64,000 nt of DNA from positions 1-64,000 of the forward strand of contig JBCBDX010000001.1 of NCBI GenBank assembly GCA_038529265.1, in the 5' to 3' direction. Both the position numbers and the translations under genes were made by a program. Positions 43,078 to 52,568 of this stretch are shown piece by piece (the stretch's first letter is position 1; each line of letters starts with the position of its first letter). This DNA comes from JBCBDX01 sp038529265. Its GTDB lineage: Bacteria; Pseudomonadota; Alphaproteobacteria; Rhizobiales; Rhizobiaceae. The notes below the pieces were generated by a model. That model ran no database searches. It was not told the DNA's origin and saw only the letters and a list, made by a program, of their open reading frames with translations.

Positions 43078-44010
43078 ATGAAACGTTTAGCGCTCGCATT
43101 CGTCTTTCTGGCCTTTGCTGGCGCTGCGTTCTTTTGGTTTTTAACTGCACCAAACAGCGTGCCCGAGGCGCGCATGGTAGCGGTTACGGCACACACACCT
43201 GACATCGCCAATGGCGAAAATGTGTTCTGGGCTGCCGGATGCGCATCGTGCCACTCGGTGCAGGGTTCAAGCGGCGATGCGCGTTTGGAGCTGGTTGGCG
43301 GCTATGAGTTGAAGTCAAACTTTGGGACTTTTGTTGCCCCCAACATTTCCATGCATCCGGACGACGGTATCGGAAATTGGTCGCTGGAAGACTTTGCAAC
43401 TTCAATTATCGCTGGTGTTTCGCCTGATGGCCGACATTACTATCCCGCCTATCCGTTCGCTTCCTTCTCTCGGATAACAGACACCGATATCGCAGATTTG
43501 TGGGAATTCTGGCAGACCTTACCCGCCGCTGTCACGCCCGACGATCAGCCCCGGACAGACTTAGGGTTTCCTTTCAACATCCGGCGCGGCGTCGGTCTCT
43601 GGAAGTTGGCGTTTCTCAACGACCAACCTTTCGTGGACCCAGCAAGTTTGCCTGATGATCCGCTCATTGCGCGCGGCCAGTATTTGACCGAAGGCATGGG
43701 TCACTGTGGCGAATGCCACACCAGTCGCAACATTGCCGGCGCAATCCGGGGCGATGTTTGGCTCGCAGGTGCCCCTAATCCGTCTGGGCAAGGGCGGATA
43801 CCCAACATCACGCCGCATCCTGACGGCATTGATAGCTGGACTGAAGATGATATCGCGTTTTCGCTGGAAAGTGGTTTCACGCCAACGTTCGATTCGTTTG
43901 GCGGCACAATGGCCTCAGTCGCCAAGAATTATGCCAATGTGGCCGCGGAAGACCGTCAGGCAATTGCTGCATACCTTAAAGCTGTCACAGCACTACCCGA
44001 CCTTCAGTAG
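43078..44010 (+). CDS. Diheme c-type cytochrome
   Basis: A 310-residue protein anchored or exported by an N-terminal hydrophobic segment (LALAFVFLAFAGAAFFWFL). It has two class I cytochrome domains with haem sites CASCH (near residue 55) and CGECH (near 210), each with a distal Met region (NISMHPDDGIG; GFTPTFDSFGGTM). Similar proteins are electron-accepting subunits of periplasmic dehydrogenases, but none is encoded here. It forms an operon with the cytochrome c' gene, and its stop abuts the convergent oligopeptidase gene. Confidence 0.92.
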   Translation: MKRLALAFVFLAFAGAAFFWFLTAPNSVPEARMVAVTAHTPDIANGENVFWAAGCASCHSVQGSSGDARLELVGGYELKSNFGTFVAPNISMHPDDGIGNWSLEDFATSIIAGVSPDGRHYYPAYPFASFSRITDTDIADLWEFWQTLPAAVTPDDQPRTDLGFPFNIRRGVGLWKLAFLNDQPFVDPASLPDDPLIARGQYLTEGMGHCGECHTSRNIAGAIRGDVWLAGAPNPSGQGRIPNITPHPDGIDSWTEDDIAFSLESGFTPTFDSFGGTMASVAKNYANVAAEDRQAIAAYLKAVTALPDLQ

Positions 44011-46095
44011 TCAGACGCTGCCTGAGACCTTTAGCGCAAACGCATAGACCTCAGCGACTTCTTCAAGTCGCGAAAAGCGCCCGGATGCGCCGCCATGGCC
44101 TGCGCCCATGTTGGTCTTGAGAAGATACGGCCCGGCATCGGGTGCCTCCTCGCGCAGCTTTGCGATCCACTTCGCTGGTTCCCAATAGGTTACCCTCGGA
44201 TCGGTCAAACCACCGATTGCAAGAATAGGAGGATAAGGCTTGCTGCTGACATTTTCGTACGGCGAATAGGACGCGATGTAAGCATAGTCATCTGGGCTTT
44301 CGATCGGATTACCCCATTCCGGCCATTCAGGCGGGGTCAAGGGCAGCGTGTCATCGAGCATCGTGTTCAAGACATCAACAAAAGGCACTTCCGCAATAAT
44401 ACCGCCGAAGGCTTCAGGCGCCATATTGACTGTCGCGCCCATGAGCATGCCGCCTGCCGAGCCACCCTGAGCAATAATGTGTTTGTGGCTTGTGTAACCT
44501 TCAGCGACCAGGAAATTGGCCGCAGCGACAAAGTCTTCAAATGTATTTTTCTTGGCTTCGCGCTTGCCGTCCTCATACCAGCCATAACCATTATCCATGC
44601 CGCCGCGAATATGGGCGATGGCGTAGACAAAACCGCGATCAACCAACGATAGGCAATTGGTGTTGAATGAGGCTGGGATCGTGATGCCATAGGAGCCGTA
44701 GCCGTAAAGCAGGCATGGCGCGGAACCGACCAGCACTTGGTCCTTGCGCATCACAAGCGAAATCGGCACCTTTGTTCCATCGTGGGAGGGTGCCATAATG
44801 CGGCGTGTCACATAGTCACTCGGATTATGTCCGCTAGGCACTTGCTGGGTCTTCAAAAGGGTCCGCTCTCGCGTCGCCATGTTGTAGTCGAAGACTTGTG
44901 CCGGTGTAGTCATGGATGAATAAGAAAAGCGGATAATGTCAGTGTCATATTCCGCAGATCCTTGCAGCCCCAGTGAGTAGGCTTCTTCATCAAACGCAAT
45001 GGCGTGTTCATCGCCCGTTTTGCGATCCTTGATAACGATCCGGGGAAGTGCGTGGCGGCGTTCAAGCCAGACCAGATAACGCGCATAGGCATCATGACTG
45101 ATGATCAAGCGGCCTGCTTCATGTGGCACGGTTTCAGTCCAGTTTGCCTTGCCCGGACTGTCTATCGGGGCCTGCATGATCTTGAAGTCTTTGGCACCAT
45201 CCGCGTTGGTCAGGATAAAGAGAACGTCTCCACCTTCGCCGATGCTATATTCATGCTCGACCTGTCTAGGTTCAACCATTTTTGCAGGTTTGGTCGGATC
45301 AGTGGCATCGATAATCCGTACTTCTGATGTTTGGTGATCATGACAATTGATTTCAATGAAATCATTCAAACGACTGCGACCAACACCAACAAAGAACCCG
45401 CTATCCGGCTCTTCGTAAAGAAGCACATCTTTGGACTGCTCGGTTCCGATCCGGTGATAAAACACTTTTGAGGGACGGTGGTTATCGTCCATGAGCGTAT
45501 AGACGATGCCTTTACCGTCGGCCGTAAAAACAGCGCCACCGCCCATATCCAAGATGGTGTCATCCAGGTCAGTGCCGGTACCAAGGTCGCGTACCTTGAC
45601 TGTAAAATACTCCGAGCCTTTGTCATCATAAGCCCACAGCAATTGATCATGATCCGGTGAACGGTCAGTGCCGCCAAGTTTGAAATAGTCCTTGCCAGCC
45701 GCCTCTTTATCCCCATCGAGCATGATATGGCGCTCACCATCAGGGTTATTTCGGTCAACGCGGTAATACCGCGGTTGCTGCCCGCCGGTCGCAAAAGAGG
45801 TGCCATAAGCCCAAGGGCCGTCCGGGGCAGGCACAGTCTCATCATCCTCTTTGATGCGTCCTTTCATTTCGGCAAAAAGGGTTTCTTGCAGTGCTGCCGT
45901 GTCAGCCATGAAAGACTTTTGATAGGCATTTTCTGTTTCCAGATACGCCCGAATATCAGGATTCAGTACGGATGTGTCTTTGAACACCTCCTGCCAGTTA
46001 TCGGCGCGCAACCATGCATAATTATCAACCCGCGTGACGCCATGGCGGGTATCGGTCTGTGGTATCTTTTTGGCTGGTGGCGGGGTCTCGGTCAT
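44011..46095 (-). CDS. ptrB: Oligopeptidase B (S9A family)
   Basis: Cytoplasmic or periplasmic serine peptidase that cuts short peptides after Arg or Lys. The 694-residue protein has a beta-propeller half followed by the hydrolase: nucleophile in IIAQGGSAGGMLMGATVN, preceding FNTNCLSLVDRGFVYAIAHI, and a C-terminal His in NMGAGHGGASGRF. YAWLRADNWQEV at the start is typical. AAGGA lies ahead of the ATG. Confidence 0.95.
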   Translation of the reverse strand: MTETPPPAKKIPQTDTRHGVTRVDNYAWLRADNWQEVFKDTSVLNPDIRAYLETENAYQKSFMADTAALQETLFAEMKGRIKEDDETVPAPDGPWAYGTSFATGGQQPRYYRVDRNNPDGERHIMLDGDKEAAGKDYFKLGGTDRSPDHDQLLWAYDDKGSEYFTVKVRDLGTGTDLDDTILDMGGGAVFTADGKGIVYTLMDDNHRPSKVFYHRIGTEQSKDVLLYEEPDSGFFVGVGRSRLNDFIEINCHDHQTSEVRIIDATDPTKPAKMVEPRQVEHEYSIGEGGDVLFILTNADGAKDFKIMQAPIDSPGKANWTETVPHEAGRLIISHDAYARYLVWLERRHALPRIVIKDRKTGDEHAIAFDEEAYSLGLQGSAEYDTDIIRFSYSSMTTPAQVFDYNMATRERTLLKTQQVPSGHNPSDYVTRRIMAPSHDGTKVPISLVMRKDQVLVGSAPCLLYGYGSYGITIPASFNTNCLSLVDRGFVYAIAHIRGGMDNGYGWYEDGKREAKKNTFEDFVAAANFLVAEGYTSHKHIIAQGGSAGGMLMGATVNMAPEAFGGIIAEVPFVDVLNTMLDDTLPLTPPEWPEWGNPIESPDDYAYIASYSPYENVSSKPYPPILAIGGLTDPRVTYWEPAKWIAKLREEAPDAGPYLLKTNMGAGHGGASGRFSRLEEVAEVYAFALKVSGSV

Positions 46096-46214
46096 GGCGA
46101 TTTTTTTCCTTAACGGAAGCTGAATGGCAGGATCAGACGCCGTTCAAGGCGCCCGCGTTAAGCATGCATATGTGGGCCGGAGCTTCCGGTGCAACCAACA
46201 TCGGAGAAATTGAC

Positions 46215-46592
46215 ATGAAAATTAAATCGACACTCGCGGCGGCCCTTGCAATTCTGACCACTGCCATTGCAGCGCCAACAAGCTCAAACGCATCTGCATT
46301 TTTTGCTTGGGAAGTCACAGGCGTTGAGTTTGGCGATACACTCAACGTGCGCCGCTGGCCTGCTCCATATAGCCAGAAGCGCGGCGCTTTCCCAAATGGA
46401 ACCGTGCTTCAAATGACCGGCAAGTGCAAAAACGCGCCTCATTTGCTGGATCAGATTTCCGGCCTTTCTTCAGTCAAGCAGCGCGAACTTGTGCGCTACA
46501 TGTGGTGTGAGCTCTATCATGATCCAGACCTAAACGGCACTTACGAGCCTGGTTGGATTTACATGAAGTACGCCAAACCGCTGGCTGACTAA
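46215..46592 (+). CDS. Small secreted SH3-like protein
   Basis: 125 residues with a signal peptide (LAAALAILTTAIAAPTSSNASA). The mature part has an SH3-type start (VTGVEFGDTLNVRRWPAPYSQKR, split motif LNVRRWP) as in bacterial SH3b domains that bind the cell wall, and a cysteine pair. CGGAGA before the ATG supports this start; a reading from 46059 has none. A strong terminator follows. Confidence 0.8.
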   Translation: MKIKSTLAAALAILTTAIAAPTSSNASAFFAWEVTGVEFGDTLNVRRWPAPYSQKRGAFPNGTVLQMTGKCKNAPHLLDQISGLSSVKQRELVRYMWCELYHDPDLNGTYEPGWIYMKYAKPLAD

Positions 46593-46619
46593 ATCAAACC
46601 GATTGTGATGCGTAGGCAT

Positions 46620-46655
46620 GGCAGTGCGCTCGCCAAGAGCGCGCTGCCGTTATTT
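46620..46655 (+). terminator. Terminator after the SH3-like gene
   Basis: GGCAGTGCGCTC and GAGCGCGCTGCC pair over 12 positions (one G-U) around GCCAA, followed by GTTATTT. It isolates the DUF11 cluster downstream from its neighbour. Confidence 0.8.
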
Positions 46656-46909
46656 GGCTTGAGTACCAAGACCATCGCTCTGGAAGCTATGCTTGGCTTA
46701 CTATTGGTGAAATGACATCTGCTAGCCACACGCTCTTTTGAATACCATCTTGGGTAGTCGCAAGCCACAAACTGGTTGTACTGTTAAATACGTGATATCT
46801 ATCGCGAATCAGCCATTTGCCTTTGCAAATGCAGACGTAGCAGGGACATTGGACCATAACCTTGTTTCTGCGTTCAGCAGTGAGTCAGGGCTTTCCGCGG
46901 GTGGGGATA
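46656..46909. other. Leader region of the DUF11 fibre cluster, with a palindrome
   Basis: No convincing gene lies here. The notable element is a perfect inverted repeat CATTTGC-CTTT-GCAAATG (46814-46831), about 80 bases before the first gene, which may be an operator or a small hairpin. I cannot pick a reliable -35/-10 pair. Confidence 0.45.
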
Positions 46910-49498
46910 ATGCGTTTGGCAGGAAGCGCAAGCAGAAGGGATTTTGCGGTGAAGCCGCCATACCCTTTCCCGATTCGTTTTAAAGCGTACCCAAATCATC
47001 TGCTTTCGGCGACCAGTGCTTGTGCAGTATTGGCCGTTAGCGCCGCTCTCGGAGTTTCTATTTCCGGCTCGTTTGCAGCGGAAAGCACGCTCGATTGGTC
47101 GACCCGGCCGACAACCGTAAATCTGAATGGCGCAAGCGACGTGGCAACGGTTGATACTATCACCGTGACTACCAGCGGCTCGATCGCTGGATCGAGAACA
47201 TCTACAACGTTCCAGCTTCAACCTACCGGTACACAGAACGGCTTTACCGGCATGATTCAAAGCTTGATGAATGCCACCACCGATAATGGTTCAGTGTCCA
47301 ACAGCGTTACGTTCAGTTTTTCCGAGCCTGTATATAATCTGAGATTTGTGACTGCAGACGTTGATGCCATCAACAATGGAAGCAGCTTTTTTACAGACGA
47401 GATCACTTTTACATCTAACGGCGGTCTCCCAACAGCAGCCACCGTTGGCAGCACGATCAGCTACACAGCGGCGACAGGAACAGCGCTCGCCGATCTTGAT
47501 TCAAACTGTAGCGGCGATGTCGCCCGATGTCAGATCGAAGTGGTATTTGGAAATCCGCTTACAACAGCGACAGTAGCGCATGTGGCAGCGGATGCAGATG
47601 GTACAACCAACCCAACCAACCAGGCCATCCAGTTTCGGGATTTGTTTTTCAACACGCCACCTGATGCAACCAATAATACTGCGGCAACACTGAGCACCGG
47701 CCCGGCATCCGGCAACGTCATTTCCGATGACGATGGCTCCGGTGCCGACAGCGACTTACAGGACGGGTCTAACCTGTTCGTCAATCAGATTAGCCATCCC
47801 GACGGAACGCTGACCGTGAGCGGTACCACGACCCTCACATTAGCCAATGGAGCAGCGCTTACCATTGCACCCGATGGGACTTATTCATTTGATCCCAATG
47901 GTGCCTATTCGGGGTTGGCAGATGGAGCGACGACAACAGAAACGTTCACCTACCGTATCGAAGATCAGGAAGGGCTGTTTAACACCGATGGAGATACGGT
48001 CCGTCCGGATTCGGTTGGGACACTTGTCGTCACGATTACGGGTAGCTCTACGCCGGTGCCCGGGATCAGCCTGTTCAAATCAGTCGACCAATCATCCATC
48101 AGCTCGCCCGGCACCTTGAACTATACAATTACAGTCGACAACACAGGAAGCGTTGACTTAACCGGTGTTTCGCTCAGCGATACGATCAGTCAAGGCGCTA
48201 CCGTTTTATCGCTGACATCCGGGCCAACGCTTGCCGGTGACACTGATAGCGACGGGATTTTGGATACCACCGAAACGTGGGTCTATTCGGCTACCTTCAA
48301 TGTCAGTCAGACCGAGCTGGATGATGGCGGCGATATCGTCAACATCGCAACAGTAGGTACCAATGAAACGAGTGATCTGACGTCAATTGCCACCACAACG
48401 ACACCGGGTCCGACATTCGCATGTGCTGGTGATAATTTTGCTTCGGCAAATCTTATCTCTGGCATTTCCGGTTCGACGGTTTGCAGCAACACAGGTGCTA
48501 CCGGTGAAACGGGAGAACCCACAACGTTCGGCGGCGGCCAGTTGGAGACCATCTGGTATGAGTGGACTGCACCGGTAAGCGGCACGGTAACGTTCGACAC
48601 GTGCGTTGCAACAACGGACTATGACACAACGCTTGGGGTCTATACCGGTACAGCAGTGAACGCGCTGACCACTGTGGTCACCAATGACGACGGACCTGCA
48701 TGTACAAACTTCCGTTCGGAACTGAGTTTCTCTGCCGTAGCGGGAACCACCTACTATGTGCAGGTTGGCGGCTTTGGTAACGGTGATGGTACATTTCAGC
48801 TCAATTGGAACATGACTGTGCCCTCTATGTCGGTGGCAAAATCATCCGGCCAATCTCAAATCACCGCTCCCGGTAGTCTGTCATACACAATCCTTGTTGA
48901 TAACACGGGCACCGTTGATCTGACGGGCATATCAATCCTCGATGCGCTTACACAGGATGGTGCCGCACGAGCCCTCTCAACATTGCCAACTTTGACGACC
49001 GGTGATTTGGATACCGACAATGTGCTCGATACCAATGAAACTTGGGCATATACGGCAACCTACGTTGTCACGCAGGCTGACATTGACGACGGTGCTGATC
49101 TCGACAATCTTGCCACGGTTTCCAGCAACGAAACCGGCGATGAAGCGGACTCAGTCTCAACACCAATTTTGCAGGTACCCGACCTGTTGATTACCAAATC
49201 TGCAGCTTTCGTTTCCGGTTCATCACCTGCGGGCGTAGGTGACGTCATACGATACACCTATGTCGTCGAAAACACCGGTAACGTGACTATCGCAAATGTC
49301 AGTGTGACCGATGTCCATAATGGCTTTGGAACATTCCCGACCAATCCTGGTAGCGCCGCTTTGACCGACAATTCGCCAACCGGCGACAGTACCGGTGTAG
49401 CGGGTGGCACGCTTTGGGCGTCTTTGGCGCCCGGCGATGTTGTGACATTTTCGGAAGACTATGTCGTCACTCAACAGGACATTGACGAGCTTCAATAG
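46910..49498 (+). CDS. DUF11-repeat surface protein A, candidate fibre-tip protein
   Basis: 862 residues. A long basic N-region leads into a signal peptide ending SGSFAAE. Then: a beta-rich domain (to about 250); a VCBS/cadherin-like domain (about 254-378, NNTAATLSTG to TLVVTITG); a complete DUF11 repeat (about 382-500, ending NIATVGTNETSD); a pre-peptidase-like beta-sandwich with paired Cys (about 502-636, IWYEWTAPVSGTVTF); a second complete repeat (about 637-752, ending NLATVSSNETGD); and a last repeat (755-862) that stops at DYVVTQQDIDELQ without its final strand. GTGGGGA precedes the ATG. No donor strand at its mature N-terminus. Likely exported; role as tip adhesin is inferred. Confidence 0.85.
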   Translation: MRLAGSASRRDFAVKPPYPFPIRFKAYPNHLLSATSACAVLAVSAALGVSISGSFAAESTLDWSTRPTTVNLNGASDVATVDTITVTTSGSIAGSRTSTTFQLQPTGTQNGFTGMIQSLMNATTDNGSVSNSVTFSFSEPVYNLRFVTADVDAINNGSSFFTDEITFTSNGGLPTAATVGSTISYTAATGTALADLDSNCSGDVARCQIEVVFGNPLTTATVAHVAADADGTTNPTNQAIQFRDLFFNTPPDATNNTAATLSTGPASGNVISDDDGSGADSDLQDGSNLFVNQISHPDGTLTVSGTTTLTLANGAALTIAPDGTYSFDPNGAYSGLADGATTTETFTYRIEDQEGLFNTDGDTVRPDSVGTLVVTITGSSTPVPGISLFKSVDQSSISSPGTLNYTITVDNTGSVDLTGVSLSDTISQGATVLSLTSGPTLAGDTDSDGILDTTETWVYSATFNVSQTELDDGGDIVNIATVGTNETSDLTSIATTTTPGPTFACAGDNFASANLISGISGSTVCSNTGATGETGEPTTFGGGQLETIWYEWTAPVSGTVTFDTCVATTDYDTTLGVYTGTAVNALTTVVTNDDGPACTNFRSELSFSAVAGTTYYVQVGGFGNGDGTFQLNWNMTVPSMSVAKSSGQSQITAPGSLSYTILVDNTGTVDLTGISILDALTQDGAARALSTLPTLTTGDLDTDNVLDTNETWAYTATYVVTQADIDDGADLDNLATVSSNETGDEADSVSTPILQVPDLLITKSAAFVSGSSPAGVGDVIRYTYVVENTGNVTIANVSVTDVHNGFGTFPTNPGSAALTDNSPTGDSTGVAGGTLWASLAPGDVVTFSEDYVVTQQDIDELQ

Positions 49499-49574
49499 CT
49501 CTTAGAACTCCAGCGTTTGATCGCGTCTCCCGTTTACAACTGGCGCACAATCCAGCCGCGATAATTAAGCTCGT

Positions 49575-49593
49575 ATTAACACTTATGGTTAAT
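49575..49593. promoter_or_regulatory. Palindrome ATTAAC-N7-GTTAAT between proteins A and B
   Basis: A perfect 6-base inverted repeat with a 7-base spacer, 40 bases before the second gene of the cluster. It could be an operator. It contains TTAA-N9-TTAA, not the CtrA spacing N7. Confidence 0.4.
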
Positions 49594-49632
49594 GAATGGT
49601 GATCAGTTGTTGGTTGTCAGAAGTGCTGAATC

Positions 49633-51324
49633 ATGGATTCGGGGGTTGTTTATCTGGTGGTGTGGACTGGTGCGAGCAGAGGCCTTGATGGGTGTGCTAC
49701 AGCGCCGGTTTACCTATGCGCTCTCCTGATTGCTGCTTCGACTGGCGAAGCTTTAGCTTTCACAGTTACTGATGATCTTGAAGTGATCACAACGCCCAAT
49801 GTCGGCGCAGGTTGGGTCACAGTCCCCTTTGAGAACACTTATTCCAACCCCGTTCCGGTATGCACACACCGACTGCCAAGTGCATCTGATCCAAGTGCAG
49901 TTGTCAGGATCGACATGCTCGGCGCATCAAGCATGCAAATTCGTCTGCAACAAATGCCCAACAGCAGCACGGTACCAACCACGGATGTTTATTGCATAAT
50001 TGCCGATGAGGGTGCGTACGACGCAGACGGTCTCAAGTTCGAGGCGCGCACAGTCCTCTCGCAGTCCACCAATGGTAACAACGCTGTCGACAACTGGACT
50101 AGCACAACATTCACCAATGTGACCGGACAGCTCACGCAGACTTACTCAAATGGCGTCGTGCTTGGCCAGGTGATTACATTCAATGACCCAAACGCTAGCG
50201 TCTTTATCGGTAATGATTGCGAAAATCGCGGCAACCAACCCTTTAATGCCGGTTTTTCTGATGGCATCTGTGTTACTAAACATATCGGTGAGTTGTCGGG
50301 TTCTCGCAATGACGAGACCCTTGGCTTCATAGTCATTGAGACCAGCTCAGGCACCGTAAACAACATAGACTTCCTGGCCGCTGTTGGACCGGATAACGTT
50401 GTTCGTGGTGTGGGTAACTCCCCACCCTTTACCTACACTGTATCTGGAGACTTTGAGGCAGGTGTAGCCACTCAATCAGAAGAAGCGGGCGGTCAGGGCG
50501 GCTGGGCGCTTTGGTATGGCGCCGATCCGTTTCCAAACAATCAGTTGCGTTTAGCCATCGACGAGGAAGTTGCCGCTGGTGATACGTTGCGTCGGCACAC
50601 GCAGGAGCCGGTCTCATATTGGGTTTTTCGGCGTCGGCCCGAGTTCACCCTGACGAAGTCGGTGGATGCGACCTCAATTGCACAGCCTCGGTTGCTCGCT
50701 TACGAAGTGGTGTTGGAAAATACTGCGCAGCTTGAGCTGACTGGGATATCGATTTCTGACACTTTGCCTGATGGATCGACTGGCATTCTTTCTGGTCCCG
50801 TCGAGTCGTTTGCCAGTGGCTTAGCCAATGTCCTGGAACCCGGTGAAACGTGGACATATACAGTTTCCTATTCGGCCTCGCAGGCTGAAATTGATGCAGG
50901 TTTACCGCTTACAAACACGGCAACAGCCTCTACCGCGGAATATGCTTCTTTTTCACTGGCCGATGAAACGGACAACGCGATCACAACCATAGTATCCGCT
51001 TCGCCGGCGTTGACGATCGACAAAAGTCACGCCTTCACCACCGGTACACCCGACGCGGGTGTTGGCGATGTCATCCAGTACACATACCAGGTGACCAATT
51101 CCGGCAATGTCACCATTACCAATGTCTCGGTAAGTGATGTTCATAACGGATTTGGTTCGTTCCCTGCCAACCCCACTATCGTTTCGTTGACCGATAATGC
51201 GCCAAGCGGCGACAGCACCGGATCAACCGGCGGAACTTCTTGGACGTCACTGGCACCTGGCGATCAACTGATTTTCACGGCGGATTACACAGTCGTCCAG
51301 CAAGACGTGGACGAACTGCAATGA
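49633..51324 (+). CDS. DUF11-repeat surface protein B, second candidate fibre-tip protein
   Basis: 563 residues with a signal-like segment (VYLCALLIAASTGEALA). A unique beta-rich N-terminal domain of about 290 residues follows (TVTDDLEVITTPNVGAGWV; C-containing loops CENRGNQPFNAGFSDGIC); such domains resemble H-type lectins but I cannot assign it. Next come one complete DUF11 repeat (about 337-455, ending TNTATASTAEYASF) and a final one (456-563) that stops at DYTVVQQDVDELQ, the same point as protein A. The last repeats of A and B are closely alike (DVHNGFG, LTDN, GDSTG, SLAPGD). No orphan strand at the mature N-terminus. The ribosome site is weak; the start may differ slightly. Confidence 0.82.
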   Translation: MDSGVVYLVVWTGASRGLDGCATAPVYLCALLIAASTGEALAFTVTDDLEVITTPNVGAGWVTVPFENTYSNPVPVCTHRLPSASDPSAVVRIDMLGASSMQIRLQQMPNSSTVPTTDVYCIIADEGAYDADGLKFEARTVLSQSTNGNNAVDNWTSTTFTNVTGQLTQTYSNGVVLGQVITFNDPNASVFIGNDCENRGNQPFNAGFSDGICVTKHIGELSGSRNDETLGFIVIETSSGTVNNIDFLAAVGPDNVVRGVGNSPPFTYTVSGDFEAGVATQSEEAGGQGGWALWYGADPFPNNQLRLAIDEEVAAGDTLRRHTQEPVSYWVFRRRPEFTLTKSVDATSIAQPRLLAYEVVLENTAQLELTGISISDTLPDGSTGILSGPVESFASGLANVLEPGETWTYTVSYSASQAEIDAGLPLTNTATASTAEYASFSLADETDNAITTIVSASPALTIDKSHAFTTGTPDAGVGDVIQYTYQVTNSGNVTITNVSVSDVHNGFGSFPANPTIVSLTDNAPSGDSTGSTGGTSWTSLAPGDQLIFTADYTVVQQDVDELQ

Positions 51325-51476
51325 TGGCGTTCCTTTTCAAAAGACGATGGGGCGAACCCGAACACGCAGTCTGGGCCAAGCAAATGCCCGGCCTAATCGA
51401 ACCTGACCGACCAAACACAAAAAACAACAAAAACAAGAACTGTTCAAATTCCCGCAAGGGCGAAGGAGAGGCGAAA

Positions 51477-52505
51477 ATGAAAACAGTACTTTTATCAAAC
51501 GGGCTGGGCGTCAGACTTCGCTCCGGCACAACACTTGCAAGCCTTATGGCCGCCACCGTCATGGCAGGAAGCATTATTCCGGCCTATGCGACGATTGACA
51601 ACACAGCGACCGTATCCGGCACTGCGCCGGACACCAGCACCGTCACTGACGATGATACTGAAAGTGTTGATGTTGAAACTGCAACGCCTTCGCTGGAGGT
51701 GACAAAGTCTGCAGATACAGCAGGTCCTGTCGCGGTTGGCGATACAATTACATATACATTTGCGGTTGAAAACACCGGTAACCAGACACTGACTGACGTT
51801 ACCGTTACCGACCCTCATGATGCCAATGCGGCTGGCACTTTGAGCGCTGTCGTTGTGCGCGCAACAAGCCCCTTGACAGACAATGGTACGACCGGTGACT
51901 CCACCAACGGTGCGAGTAATGCCGACTGGGATACGTTGGCTCCTGGCGACATTGTCTTCTTCGAAGCAACGTACACTGTCCTGCAAGATGATATCACCAA
52001 CCAGGTTGGCACGACGCCAGGTGGCGGTGATGGCGAATTCAACAACACTGCGACAGCCAACGCGTTTACACCGGCAGATATTTCCGGCGGTGGCGGCCCC
52101 TCGGCTACTGATGACAGTAACCAGGTCGACGTAACTGTCGATGCGGTCGACAACTCACTGCTGGTCGCCAAGGTCGGTACATATGATCCGGGAACCGGTG
52201 CAGTTACCGTGGATGGTCTGACGGATAACTTGGCCGTCGGCGATGTCGTGACCTACACCTATACCATCACCAACAATGGTAACACGCCGGTCGACAATAT
52301 CACGCTGGCGGACGTTCACGGCGGTGCTGGCACATTTACCCAGCCTGACATCGAGACCGCGACGCTTACCGATAATGGTACAACCGGTGACTCCACAAAC
52401 GGTGCGGCAGGGGACAGCGACTGGGATGTTCTGGCCCCGGGTGACGTTCTTGTCGTGAGTGTGAACTACACAATCGTCCAAGGCGATATCGACAACAATC
52501 AGTAA
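51477..52505 (+). CDS. Two-repeat DUF11 protein C, candidate polymerising fibre subunit
   Basis: 342 residues, the smallest of the set. A signal peptide ends in PAYA (residue 38). The mature protein begins at once with TIDNTATVSGTAPDTST and TDDDTESVDV, which is the last strand and linker of a DUF11 repeat without the repeat before it. A complete repeat follows (about 70-215, its own last strand FNNTATANAF ... SNQVDV), then a second (225-342) that ends at NYTIVQGDIDNNQ without that strand. Thus the protein is a circularly offset two-repeat unit able to link head to tail. AGGAGAGG precedes the ATG at 51477; the reading from 51240 overlaps protein B and is rejected. A strong hairpin follows. Confidence 0.85.
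   Translation: MKTVLLSNGLGVRLRSGTTLASLMAATVMAGSIIPAYATIDNTATVSGTAPDTSTVTDDDTESVDVETATPSLEVTKSADTAGPVAVGDTITYTFAVENTGNQTLTDVTVTDPHDANAAGTLSAVVVRATSPLTDNGTTGDSTNGASNADWDTLAPGDIVFFEATYTVLQDDITNQVGTTPGGGDGEFNNTATANAFTPADISGGGGPSATDDSNQVDVTVDAVDNSLLVAKVGTYDPGTGAVTVDGLTDNLAVGDVVTYTYTITNNGNTPVDNITLADVHGGAGTFTQPDIETATLTDNGTTGDSTNGAAGDSDWDVLAPGDVLVVSVNYTIVQGDIDNNQ
51882..51914 (+). repeat. 33-base near-identical repeat, copy 1
   Basis: Matches 52374-52406 at 31 of 33 positions and encodes the same NGTTGDSTNGA segment in both DUF11 repeats of protein C. It marks a recent tandem origin or gene conversion of the two repeats. Confidence 0.85.
52374..52406 (+). repeat. 33-base near-identical repeat, copy 2
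   Basis: Second copy of the repeat at 51882-51914, in the same reading frame, with two base differences. Confidence 0.85.
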
Positions 52506-52514
52506 CACTTCAAT

Positions 52515-52539
52515 GCGCGCGCGGCCTGTCCGCGCGCGC
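52515..52539 (+). terminator. Strong hairpin between fibre genes C and D
   Basis: GCGCGCGCGG and CCGCGCGCGC form ten perfect G-C pairs around CCTGT. Only a weak pyrimidine run (TCCCTCT) follows. It may be a partial terminator or an mRNA-stabilising barrier that raises expression of subunit C over D and E, as in pilus operons. Confidence 0.6.
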
Positions 52540-52568
52540 TCCCTCTAGTACGCGTTTTCAGGGTTTAG

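Noticed and set aside
46738..46983. Possible small gene before the DUF11 cluster
   Set aside because: TTG start without ribosome site, no recognisable features, and it runs into the start of protein A in another frame.
49575..49593. CtrA cell-cycle site upstream of protein B
   Set aside because: TTAA half-sites are spaced by 9 rather than 7 bases; kept only as an unassigned palindrome.
51240..51476. Upstream extension of protein C
   Set aside because: It overlaps protein B, has non-family basic and Asn/Lys-rich sequence, and would bury the signal peptide; AGGAGAGG supports the start at 51477.
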